From Achromobacter pulmonis (GTDB lineage Bacteria > Pseudomonadota > Gammaproteobacteria > Burkholderiales > Burkholderiaceae_B), in NCBI RefSeq assembly GCF_902859765.1, contig NZ_CADIJV010000002.1:1-64000 (forward strand): DNA of 64,000 nucleotides, in the 5' to 3' direction. The stretch's first letter is position 1. Each line of letters opens with the position of its first letter. A program made the translations under genes and the position numbers. Shown in pieces: positions 55,124-63,123 of this stretch. The notes beneath the pieces were generated by a model, which saw only the letters and a list, made by a program, of their open reading frames with translations, was not told the DNA's origin and searched no databases.

Positions 55124-56003
55124 CACCAGCCCCTATGAACATCGTCAATCCCAAGAAGTTTATTCAATGCCGGATCTTTCCGCATCGAGCTGGAAATAAC
55201 ATCTTCCCAACTTCTCGATTTCCGGAAGCCATTAACACCAGACATCAACGAGGTTACGTCACCTGTCATCATACCAACGCCTTCCGCACCGCTTCTCGGC
55301 CGGGCGGTAATAAGTTCGGACAAGTAGTCGCCGCCACCGCTTATCCTATTCTGTACATCCGAAACATCCATACGAAGCAAAGCTCCGCTCATTTCCAATT
55401 CGGCCTGAGCTTGCCCCACTGCGCTTTGAATTAAAAGCGCACCCGCAAAACCGGCTTTATTATTCCGCAAGCTTTTTAGATTGCCTGCGGCAAAGCCAAG
55501 AGGATTTCTCACTACCTCCCCGGCGGGACCATCAAAGCCTGAAGCGGTAATTGCCGGCAAACTACTATCCAAAACAGCAAACCCGCCGCCTAATGCTACG
55601 GCTGCTTGCTGGGCATACGGATTAATTTCGGTACCATCTGCCAGGAAGGTTGTACCAAAGCGAGGCGAATATCGATCGATGCCGAAGGCAAAGACGCCGC
55701 TGGCATTTGTCTCCTTGGCTTTGTTGAAGGCCTCCAGCGTGATTGATCTGGTATCCGACTCATCGCCACCAGCATCGTCGTTTGCCGCGAGTAGCACTTT
55801 CTGTCGACCGAAGCCCTCTCTCTCTTCCCTTTGCCATTCGGCATGTGCTTGCTTCAGCTTTCGATCCTGCTCTTCCGTCAAATGACGCGCAGCTCGATCC
55901 GTCGCCTCCGAAACAATCGAATTCCCCAACGCATTCCCAAACGCGTCAGTGGCAATCTGCAAGTAGTTCGCCTTGCCGCCTGACAGCACCGATGCAGCAA
56001 CGC
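55123..56003 (-). CDS. Orphan toxin tip of module B with short Rhs-core lead
   Basis: The frame continues upstream into IS-A at 56004, so the original start is lost; a GTG at 55989 could start it. The first 25 residues, VAASVLSGGKANYLQIATDA, match residues of the module A core (VAASVLSGGKANYMQIAVDA), after which the tip is unique. Visible blocks are EQDRKLKQAHAEWQREEREG (helical), GGGFAVLDSSLPAITASGFDG and the C-terminus LNKLLGIDDVHRGW. No catalytic motif is recognised. Confidence 0.7.
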
Positions 56004-56029
56004 TGACCTGCTCGGATTTTTCACACCAC

Positions 56030-56880
56030 CGGGATTTGGAATTTAGCTTCGGTTAGTAATCCTGATGCAGCGACCTGGGCGGCCTGCTGCGGTGTCAAAT
56101 AGCCCAGACTGGAATGCGGCCTGACAGTTAATGCTCGCGCCAGTCTTCGATCACGATGCGTGCCTCGGTTCGGTTCCGGAACCATTCCATATTCAAGCAC
56201 TCGTCGCGCAGCTTACCGTTAAAACTCTCGGTCGTGCCGTTCTGCCAGGGCTTGCCCGGGTCGATCAGCGCCGTCTCAATGCCTTGATCCGCAATCCATT
56301 GCAGCAAGGCGCGCGAGACGAACTCCGGGCCATTGTCCGAACGCAGATATCGGGGAGCTCCGCGGTCACTGATGACGCGGGTCAATATCTCGATCACTCT
56401 GCGTGAGCGGATTGACCCGGCCACATCAATAGCCAGGCATTCCCTCGTGTACTCATCGACCAGCGTCAGGCATTTGATCTGCTGACCGTTGGCGCACGCG
56501 TCAAAGACGAAATCATAGGACCAGACCTGGTTGGCTCGCGCCGGCGTCAGCGGTCGCGGGCGAGAAGCTGCCACGCGGCGCCGAGGCCGTTTATGGGGCA
56601 CTTGCAGCCCCGCCACGTTCCACAATCGCCACGCGCGGGACATACTCATCGTGTGCCCCTCCCGGGCCAGAAATATGCTGATCCGCCGATAACCATACCG
56701 GGGATACTGGGCCGAGAGCGCCTTCATCCTCGCCACGACTGGCGCGTCCGCGCTCGCCTTGCTCGGCTCATAACGCAAACCCGAACGAGACACTTCATAC
56801 AGCGTACAGGCCCGGCGCTGGGAAACCCCAAGCGAGCAAACCAGACGGGCTTGCTCCTGCCGAACCTGTACGCTCACCAC
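56030..56880 (-). pseudogene. IS-A transposase orfB with frameshift near the C-terminus
   Basis: The frame from 56880 gives 250 residues of IS3 transposase with DDE residues in WSYDFVFD, RSDNGPEF and TTESFNGKLRDE. It stops at WREH at 56128. The expected end TVRPHSSLGYLTPQQAAQV continues in another frame down to about 56030, so a short indel has broken the gene just before the RPHSSLGY motif. The catalytic core is intact but the C-terminus is lost. Confidence 0.85.
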
Positions 56881-57137
56881 TTTCGGCGATTGACCTCCTT
56901 CATCGCCTCGATCTCCAGATCCCGCTCGACCAGCAGCTTGCGCAGCCGAGCGTTCTCGGTCTCTATTTCCTTGAGCCGGCGCACCTCGTCCACCCCAAAC
57001 TCCCCGAAACGCTTGCGCCAGCCATAGATGCTCTGCTCGCTCACTCCGTGCCGCTTGGCCACGTCGGCCACCGGGTCTCGGTCGGCCTCCCGCAGTATCC
57101 GAACTATCTGCTCTTCGCTGTACCTTGCCTTCTTCAT
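56874..57137 (-). CDS. IS-A orfA (IS3-family transposase helix-turn-helix subunit), copy 2
   Basis: An 87-residue OrfA identical to copy 1, with the HTH at about residues 20-45 and the coiled coil from 52. It overlaps orfB by 7 bases (56874-56880), the usual programmed-frameshift arrangement. The ATG follows a GAAGCGAG ribosome-binding site. Confidence 0.9.
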   Translation of the reverse strand: MKKARYSEEQIVRILREADRDPVADVAKRHGVSEQSIYGWRKRFGEFGVDEVRRLKEIETENARLRKLLVERDLEIEAMKEVNRRKW

Positions 57138-57207
57138 CTCGCTTCCTTCTCGCGTCAGAAGCTATTTTCTCAAATACCCAGTGGTACGAAATTCTCAGAG
57201 CAGGTCA

Positions 57208-57660
57208 CTGCGGGTAAAGATCCGCGACGACGGCGGGGTCAGCAATCGGGCGGTGTACTTGCCGCTGGGCGTGCAGGCCGATGGTAAGCGCGACGTACTG
57301 GGCCTGTGGGTCGAGCAGACCGAGGGGGCCAAGTTCTGGCTCAAGATCTTCAACGAACTCAAGACCCAAGGGTGCTAGGACATCCTGATCGCCGTGGTCG
57401 ACGGCCTGAAGGGCGTGGCCGCCGCCCTGCACCCGGTTTACGCTGCCGCCAGCGCACAAGCGGCCGAGCACGCGCCGCAGGCGTTCGCCGATGGGCCCTG
57501 GGGAATCAAATACCCAACGATCCTCGCGGCCTGACAGCGAGCCTGGGAGAGCGTCACGCCGTTCTTCGTCTTACCTCCGAACACAAGGCGCGTGATCTAC
57601 ACGACCAACGCCATCGAGAACTTGAACATGCAACTAAGCAAGATCAGGCATAACTCCGGC
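57208..57660 (+). pseudogene. IS256-family transposase remnant 1
   Basis: Plus-strand pieces read LRVKIRDDGGVSNRAVYLPL, then DVLGLWVEQTEGAKFWLKIF, DILIAVVDGLKG and RRVIYTTNAIENLNMQL, the order of an IS256/Mutator transposase. A stop codon replaces one residue at ELKTQGC-stop-DILIA, another follows YPTILAA, and about 30 residues after VVDGLKG are missing. It begins directly at the IS-A end (57208). Confidence 0.85.
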
Positions 57661-57733
57661 GAAGATGTTCGATGCCGGCAAGACGCAGCATCCCGCTCCG
57701 CAGGACGTGTTCGCCGAGGCTGCTTGAGAAAAC

Positions 57734-57778
57734 GCCGGCTTGGGGGCCGATGTCAGTTCAATACTGTCTCACTACAGC
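57734..57778 (+). repeat. Dispersed repeat also found at 62236-62263
   Basis: TGTCAGTTCAATACTGTCTC followed by ACTACAGC at 57751-57778 matches TGTCAGGTGAATACTGTCTC followed by AGTACAGC at 62236-62263, and CGGCTTGGGG precedes both. Each copy follows an IS256-type remnant, so it may be a flank or end of that element. Confidence 0.5.
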
Positions 57779-57912
57779 TCAGGCACTCCCACCGAGCACC
57801 GCCCCCCTTCTACATGAGGATCTCTCATTTGCCAGCACTGGCACCGATAATAAAAATTTAGGCAGAAATTCTTTATTAAAATTTCCCAACAAAAAACCAA
57901 TCAAAGACATTT

Positions 57913-58194
57913 TCAAACCAAAATCTGCGTGAAATCAGGAATACGAGCAGCCACGTCTTGAATTGGGGCATCGAAAGAAAGAAAAGGGGCACCGGGCGGT
58001 ATCGCCACCCGAGATAAGTTTGCGCCTTTATTGCAATTCACACACCACATCGCCACATATCCTATACGACTCCCCCCATCACCCACATACTGAAAATCCA
58101 CAGAAGTGGACCCACACTCCGGGCAGATTAAAGGTCCGGCATCACTCGCATTTTCATATATCTTCTTATACAAATCCAACCAGTCTTTAAGCAT
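57913..58194 (-). CDS. Probable immunity protein of module B', four-Cys zinc-ribbon-like
   Basis: A 93-residue protein with CPECG at about 24-28 and CVNCNKG at about 51-57, a zinc-ribbon-like spacing. An N-terminal helix (LKDWLDLYKKIYENAS) precedes it. The start overlaps the toxin stop (TAATG at 58192-58196). Function as immunity protein is inferred from the position behind the zincin-like tip. Confidence 0.65.
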   Translation of the reverse strand: MLKDWLDLYKKIYENASDAGPLICPECGSTSVDFQYVGDGGSRIGYVAMWCVNCNKGANLSRVAIPPGAPFLSFDAPIQDVAARIPDFTQILV

Positions 58195-58920
58195 TATCTC
58201 CCTCCATTCAAACGCCAGTATTTAACGAAAGAGTCTTCAATCCCATAAGCCGCTCTCTCATTTAAATTCAACTCGACCGAGCCATTAGGACGGCCAAAAA
58301 TTCTAGCCTGATATAAATGAGTTCTTTCGTGACCAAGGGTGCGGACCAATTCTTCTGGGCTACTAAACGCATCGGGATACAACTCTAGCGTCTTGCCATT
58401 GGGATGAGCAAAACCAGTAACTCCTCTGCCCACCAAGCCTTCATCGCGTAGGATCTTAACCTTGATTCCGGTCAGACCAACACCAGCATCTTCTGCATAT
58501 CGATGTACCGTCCTCAAATCCATGGTGACCGGCAAATCTGCGAACGCACCTTGATTGGCAGTTCTTCTGAACATATCAAGAGCATTCGGCGAAACAGCGT
58601 CAGCACCAATCCAAAACTTCGAATCACTAGGCAACAAATTCGGTGCCAACCCCTGCCGACTAAGAGTGCCCTCGACGCGATTCGCCAACGCGTCGCCCAC
58701 CCAGTGCCCGCCTCCCACAATCGCATCCCCGGCTATACTAGCGCCGCCCTTCACAAGCTTTCCTGCTACGCCGCCCAAAGCCAATTCCGCAGCGATTTCG
58801 CCCATCTGCTCTGGGTTTCTATTCACAACGGCCCGCAGCGGACGTGCAACCATACCGTCCACCATCTCGAGACCGTACTTTGCAGTGGTCAGGCCTGACG
58901 TCACCCCCGTTTCGCAGCAG
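58194..58920 (-). CDS. Orphan toxin tip of module B' with zincin-like HExxH motif
   Basis: The frame enters from the IS-C end (58921); the first usable start is a GTG at 58904, so the gene is 5'-truncated. The visible ~236 residues have a Gly/Ala-rich lead (LALGGVAGKLVKGGAS) and a tip with RTLGHERTHLYQARIFGRP, a HExxH zinc-peptidase motif. A candidate third ligand is Glu in NLNERAAYGIED. The C-terminus is RLNGGR. The order fits metallopeptidase tips of polymorphic toxins. Confidence 0.65.
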
Positions 58921-58927
58921 TTGAAAA

Positions 58928-59790
58928 CTAGAATTCGGTCGGCTCAGGCAGGCTGACCTGCTGTGTTTTGGCGTATTCACTCGGGGTCAGCATGCCGAGC
59001 GAGCCATGGGGTCGGTGGTCATTGTAATCAGCACGCCATGCTTCAATGACCGTCTTCGCATGCTCAAGCGATAGGAATTCATGCGCGTTCAGGCACTCAT
59101 CCCGTAGCCGGCCGTTAAACGACTCGTAAAGGCCGTTATCTGTGGGTTTGCCCGGCCGAGTGAAGTCCAGCAACACTTTGTTCTCCCAAGCCCATAAATC
59201 CAGTGCTTTGGACGTGAATTCTGTTCCATGGTCGACGGTGATACTGGCCGGCAAAGCAACCCTCTTGGCGACTCGATCGAGCGCCTGAACCACGCTGTCA
59301 CCGGTTAGCCGAAAACCCACCTCCAACACGGGACTCTCACGGCTCCAGTTATCCACGACGGTCAGCACCCGAAACGCTCGCCCGTCAGCTAATTGATCAT
59401 GCACGAAATCCATGCTCCAGCGCTGCCCAGCACCTGTTGCTTGCGGTGCGGGCCCCCGATGCAGACTCAACCGCTTATTGCGGCGGACGCGCATCCGAAC
59501 CTGCAGCCCTTCCAGGCGGTACAGGCGATGGACTCGCTTGAGATTGACCTACCAACCTTCTCGGCGCAAAAGGATATGAATCCGCTCATAACCAAATCTC
59601 GGTCTGCTCATCGCGATGTCTCGAATGCGCATCCGCAATGCCGACCGATCTCGCGCGCTGCTTTTGCGATACCAACTGCCGCTGGAAAATTGACCCAGCC
59701 GACACGCCCTCTGGACACTTACCTGATGCACGTCCAGGATCCATTGAACCACCTCCCGGCGGCGTATCGGCGTCAGACCTTTTTTCGGAT
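58928..59790 (-). pseudogene. IS-C transposase orfB interrupted by an in-frame TAG
   Basis: The upstream part (QWILDVHQVSVQRACRLGQF...ILLRREGW) and the main part (MRVRRNKRLSLHRGPAPQ...PHGSLGMLTPSEY) are in the same frame, separated by TAG at 59549-59551 where relatives have Ser. DDE residues are visible in WSMDFVHD, VDHGTEF and YESFNGRLRDE. A single substitution would restore it; the start is taken as the region 3' of orfA, where frameshifting would enter. Confidence 0.85.
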
Positions 59791-60060
59791 CACGTCCTGC
59801 AGAATATGCTTGTCCAAAGTCAGGTCGGCCACAACCCGCTTGAGCCTCGCGTTTTCCTCTTCAAGCTGGCGCAGCCGACGAATCTCGCTAGCCGCAAGAT
59901 CGCCGTACTTCTTCCTCCAGTTGTAGAACGTCGCCTCTGATATCCCCAATCCGCGGCAAACATCCGATACAGGCGTACCGGCTTCTGCTTGGCGCAGTGC
60001 GTATGTCACTTGCGCCTCGGTGTAGCGTGACTTCTTCATCGCGTCCTGCTCCTTCTTCAA
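59773..60060 (-). CDS. IS-C orfA (IS3-family helix-turn-helix subunit)
   Basis: A 95-residue OrfA: HTH around VSDVCRGLGISEATFYNWRK, coiled coil LRQLEEENARLKRVVADLTL. An ATG at 60039 (MKKSRYTEAQ) is an alternative start. It is not related closely to the IS-A orfA beyond family level. Confidence 0.85.
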   Translation of the reverse strand: MKKEQDAMKKSRYTEAQVTYALRQAEAGTPVSDVCRGLGISEATFYNWRKKYGDLAASEIRRLRQLEEENARLKRVVADLTLDKHILQDVIRKKV

Positions 60061-60140
60061 AAAGAGCCTGAAGCGACCTTACTCTAGTTTTGAGATACCC
60101 ACGTTTTTTGGGAGAACGTCAATCCGCGCAAATATAGTCC

Positions 60141-60389
60141 CTAAGATTTTTTGGCGCGCGCAGCCATCCGCCTGCGCATTTCTCTCATAGCATTTTCATC
60201 TTCGATAACAAGCATATAGTGCTCGAAATTAGCCGGACACTGAAGACCATGCAAGGGCATCCCTGGCTTCCACTCTTCGGGAACGGTTTTTAAAATCTCC
60301 CCACATACAGGACACTGCAATTGCTGCCCCTGCCTTATGAGCTGTATCGCTTCATCACCAGACATGTTCTTTGCACTTATGAGATTCAT
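60141..60389 (-). CDS. Probable immunity protein of module C, Cys-rich
   Basis: An 82-residue protein with CPVCG at about 27-31 and LQCPANFEHY near residue 50: three Cys and a nearby His suggest zinc binding. A charged helical C-terminus follows (MREMRRRMAARAKKS). Its ATG overlaps the toxin stop (ATGA at 60386-60389). The immunity role is inferred from the linkage. Confidence 0.65.
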   Translation of the reverse strand: MNLISAKNMSGDEAIQLIRQGQQLQCPVCGEILKTVPEEWKPGMPLHGLQCPANFEHYMLVIEDENAMREMRRRMAARAKKS

Positions 60390-60628
60390 GGTTTAACTCC
60401 GAATGGATATTTTCCTTGCGGCAAATGTGGATAGAGAGATTGAACGTCATTCCATATCTCCAATCGTTCCGCAAGCGAAGGCCTCACCCCATTTTGAAAT
60501 AACATTTCATTTCTGAAAGCTTGATATTCCGAGAATTGCGCATTCTGTGGCCTACCTTTGTAGAAACCATTCTGATGAGTAGCCTCGTGCACGATTGTAG
60601 ACGCAGCTTCTCTAGCGGAGAAATGGCG
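60386..60628 (-). pseudogene. Toxin tip of module C with HExxH motif, 5'-truncated by IS-B
   Basis: The frame comes in from the IS-B end at 60629 with no start codon of its own other than an internal GTG. It reads FSAREAASTIVHEATHQNGF, a HExxH zinc-peptidase motif, followed by QFSEYQAFRNEML with a possible third ligand, and ends in YPFGVKP. About 80 residues remain. The truncation removes whatever core preceded it. Confidence 0.65.
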
Positions 60629-60678
60629 TGTAATGACCCAGTGAAAACCTGCTCACGTCATAATCGAGGGAATTGACG

Positions 60679-60993
60679 ATGAGCATGAAGATGGAAGACG
60701 ACATCAAACGCTGGACGGCCAAGCGCAAGAGCGCGCTAGTGCTGGACATCATTCAAGGCAAGACCACCGTCGCAGAAGCCAGCCGCCAATACGACCTGTC
60801 GCCCTCAGAGGTCGAACAGTGGGTCGACGATGGCAAGCGGGGCATGGAGAATGCCTTGCGGGCCAATCCACAGGACGTGCGCGAGCAGTACGAGCGCCAG
60901 CTCAAGGACCTTCAAGAGGCCTACGGCGAGGCGATGCTGGAGCTTCGCGCGAGAAAAAAATTGCAGTCCCTGCTGGGCGAGGACGAGAAGTGA
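60679..60993 (+). CDS. IS-B orfA
   Basis: A 104-residue protein: TTVAEASRQYDLSPSEVEQW as HTH, then a helical tail (LKDLQEAYGEAMLELRARKK). The ATG at 60679 follows CGAGGG. A run of seven A at 60954-60960 near its end is a possible slippery site for the fused transposase. Confidence 0.8.
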   Translation: MSMKMEDDIKRWTAKRKSALVLDIIQGKTTVAEASRQYDLSPSEVEQWVDDGKRGMENALRANPQDVREQYERQLKDLQEAYGEAMLELRARKKLQSLLGEDEK

Positions 60994-60999
60994 TCGAGA

Positions 61000-61824
61000 C
61001 TCGGCGTCCCCGACGATCCACCAGGGACTGCAAGCCGACGGCATCACCGTCTCGATCGCCAAGCTGTGCCGCTGGTTCGGTGTGCCGCGCCGCACGGTGT
61101 ACTACAAGCCAGTGAAGTCCGCGCCGAAGGTTGATCCGAAGTTCGCCTCGCCGATCAAGGCGATGATCAAGGAGTCGCCGTCGTTTGGATACCGGACCGT
61201 CGCGCACCTGCTGGGGTTCAACAAGAACACCGTGCAGCGCGTGTTCCAGCTGATGGGCTGGCAGGTTCGTAAGCGGCCGATCGGCTTCAGGCCGCGGATA
61301 CAGGCGCTGCCATCGGTGGCAACGATGCCTAACGAGCGCTGGTCCACGGATATGTGCCGGATGTGGGCTGGCCGGGACGGTTGGCAACGCTGGCGCTGGT
61401 GATCGACTGCCACACGCGCGAACTCTTAGGCTGGCACCTGTCTCGCAGCGGCAAGGCCGGCACCGCGGGTAGCGCCCTGGAACATGCCTTGATTGCGCGC
61501 TTCGGGACGTTGGGCCGCGTGCCGATGCCGTTTCTGTTGCGCTCGGATAATGGGCTGGTGTTCACGTCGCGCAGCTACACCGCACTGGTACGCGGCTATG
61601 GGTTGCGCCAGGAGTTCATCACGCCGCATTGCCCTCAGCAGAACGGTATGGTCGAGCGTGTGATCCGCACGCTCAAAGAGCAGTGCGTGCATCGGCATCG
61701 CTTCGAGACGATCCAACATGCCAGCCGCGTGATCGGCGACTGGATACGCCTCTACAACGACCGACGACCACACCAAGCGCTCGGCATGAAGACACCGGCT
61801 GAGGCATTTGCTTTAGCCGCTTAA
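61000..61824 (+). pseudogene. IS-B transposase orfB, frameshifted
   Basis: The N-terminal part (DGITVSIAKLCRWFGVPRRT...PNERWSTDMCR) and the C-terminal part (LALVIDCHTRELLGWHLSRS...DNGLVFTSRSY...VERVIRTLKE...DRRPHQALGMKTPAEAF) lie in different frames, switching near 61380. A further frame disagreement with orfA occurs near 61005. The DDE residues are all present across the two frames. Confidence 0.8.
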
Positions 61825-61851
61825 CCTGAGCAGGTTCCGCTGGGTCAATAC

Positions 61852-62122
61852 ACCAACGCACAAGCGGCCGGGCAGGCGCTGCAAACGTTCGCCGATGGGC
61901 CCTGGGGAACCAAGTAGCCTATGATCGTCGCTGCCTGGCAGCGGGCTTGGGAGCACATCACGCTCTCCTATGGCTGGCGCTACGCAATGTGCTGGCCAAG
62001 TCCGTGAGGGCGACCTTCGACTGGAAAGTCGCAATGAACAAGTTTGCTATCCTGTTCGACGAACGGTTTGCGGCGGGGCTGGGATAACAACTTTTAAAAC
62101 GCCTCGCCCACAAAAATACGGA
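61852..62122 (+). pseudogene. IS256-family transposase remnant 2 with right end
   Basis: Plus-strand pieces read AQAAGQALQTFADGPWG, IVAAWQRAWEHIT and, in another frame, WLALRNVLAKSV and WKVAMNKFAILFDERFAAGL, ending in TAA at 62085-62087. This is the C-terminal third of an IS256-type transposase, joined directly to the IS-B end. The sequence CCTCGCCCACAAAAATACGG at about 62102-62121 looks like the element end. Confidence 0.8.
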
Positions 62123-62139
62123 CAGGCTCACTTTTCTTC

Positions 62140-62219
62140 CGTGGTCATACGTACTCTCCGGATCATGCAACAAGTAGGGGTACCCGTTTCATAACCCGGC
62201 TTGGGGTCGTATGACCACG
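62140..62219. repeat. 80-bp segment bounded by a perfect 12-bp inverted repeat
   Basis: CGTGGTCATACG (62140-62151) is exactly repeated as CGTATGACCACG (62208-62219). The inside contains no gene. It might be a miniature element or the relic of one. Confidence 0.5.
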
Positions 62220-62235
62220 CCCCAACGTGGTCAAC

Positions 62236-62263
62236 TGTCAGGTGAATACTGTCTCAGTACAGC
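62236..62263 (+). repeat. Dispersed repeat, second copy of 57751-57778
   Basis: GTGAATACTGTCTCAGTACA shares most positions with the copy near 57760, and both have CGGCTTGGGG upstream. It follows an IS256-type remnant in both places. Confidence 0.5.
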
Positions 62264-62282
62264 ATACCCATGATCTTCAGTC

Positions 62283-62312
62283 CTCATGATATGCCTCGCA
62301 AAAAAAATCACG
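62283..62312 (+). mobile_element. Additional IS256-type end fragment
   Basis: CCTCGCAAAAAAAATCACGG followed by ACAGGCCCG resembles the element end at 62102-62128 (CCTCGC-CACAAAAATACGGACAGG) and appears to be a second copy of that end. No transposase coding is attached. Confidence 0.45.
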
Positions 62313-62418
62313 GACAGGCCCGAAAGCCTCGACGCAACACCCAGTCGGGGTTTTATTTATTGCACCAAAAGAATGCAAATATCACAACACACAAACTAAG
62401 CCGCACCGAATCCTATCC

Positions 62419-62440
62419 TGTTAAACGTAGTCTGCCACGC
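62419..62440 (-). repeat. Rhs-module tail motif, copy d
   Basis: Plus-strand TGTTAAACGTAGTCTGCCAC shares the TTAAACGTAGTCTG core with copies a and b. It lies 20 bases 3' of the module D immunity gene. Confidence 0.6.
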
Positions 62441-62459
62441 CAACCCCCCATATACAGCA

Positions 62460-62801
62460 CTACCGAACCCTTGGTATGCCCGGACGATAATCATCATGGG
62501 ACTCTCCAAGAAGAATTATATCGAAGGTCTTATAAAGCGTGTATGCCATCTGACGCACGAGTTCGTTATCTTTCGAATAAGGCGCTTCGTTCTCAAGAAT
62601 TTTTGCAGTGATATAGAGATCATTTACTATCTGGCGTGGCAATTGCTCAGCCCCCCTTAACAATATTGCTAACTCCCTGGAAGCCCTATCCAGACGCTCG
62701 AATGCCTGCTGCTTAATCTCTTTGGTGGACTGCAACGCCATCACCAGTTCTGCCCCACTACTCCGCAACTCTGCGGCCACACCTTCAATACCACTCATCA
62801 A
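62460..62801 (-). CDS. Probable immunity protein of module D
   Basis: A 113-residue, largely helical protein (GVAAELRSSGAELVMALQST, FERLDRASRELAILLRGAEQ) with the charged end GESHDDYRPGIPRVR. Not recognised. It lies 3' of the decayed tip of module D, so it is best explained as a surviving immunity gene. The overlap seen in the other modules is absent here because the toxin end has decayed. Confidence 0.55.
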   Translation of the reverse strand: MMSGIEGVAAELRSSGAELVMALQSTKEIKQQAFERLDRASRELAILLRGAEQLPRQIVNDLYITAKILENEAPYSKDNELVRQMAYTLYKTFDIILLGESHDDYRPGIPRVR

Positions 62802-63123
62802 TTTTCTCCAGATCTAAATGTACCAATCCCGCCGGTGAGCAAGCTTCTACGCATGATTGGGGCTAACTGCTCTTGGTTCAATGGGGCCATCGGAGTGTAG
62901 ACGGCCTGCGAGGAAATTGACCGAAATACGGTTACCTCCTCGGCCCAGATGGAACGATGATAGGCCATCGATTCACCCTATATATTCGACCGAACCGCGC
63001 CCCTCCAGACCTCGACCTGGTTTGCTGCGGGTATACGGCTGAGATTCACTGCAACAATGCCGTTTCCACTGCCGTACCCCACTGTAACGTCGAAATCTCG
63101 AGTAGTCGAGGTCCAAGGGCTGT
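62802..63123. other. Non-coding or decayed stretch between module D immunity and toxin
   Basis: No intact frame is visible. Minus-strand short pieces in several frames (for example RLLEISTLQWGTAVETALLQ and VNRWPIIVPSGPRR) are consistent with the decayed C-terminal end of the module D toxin. Confidence 0.4.

Larger units (their letters stand above)
56004..57207 (-). mobile_element. IS-A copy 2: IS3-family insertion sequence, 1204 bp
   Basis: Ends are TGACCTGCTC at 56004-56013 and GAGCAGGTCA at 57198-57207, imperfect inverted repeats. orfA and most of orfB are present, but orfB is frameshifted near its end. No clear direct target repeat is seen (flanks ACGC and CTGC). It is inserted in the Rhs core of module B on one side and abuts an IS256-type fragment on the other. 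Confidence 0.9.
58921..60094 (-). mobile_element. IS-C: IS3-family insertion sequence
   Basis: The ends TTGAAAACTAGA (58921-58932) and TCTAGTTTTGAG (60083-60094) are imperfect inverted repeats, giving about 1174 bp. orfA is intact, orfB has an in-frame stop. No convincing target repeat. It separates the module B' tip from the module C immunity gene. Confidence 0.8.
60629..61852 (+). mobile_element. IS-B: IS3-family insertion sequence, 1224 bp
   Basis: The left end is TGTAATGACCCAG (60629-60641) and the right end, read inward, TGTATTGACCCAG; the following AACCTGCTCA is also shared. There is no direct target repeat (flanks GCG and CCA). orfA is intact, orfB is frameshifted. The right end is identical to the scar at 49702-49729. 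Confidence 0.85.

Noticed and set aside
50361-62440. CRISPR-like reading of the repeated tail motif
   Set aside because: Only four irregularly spaced copies with kilobases between them and no spacer structure.
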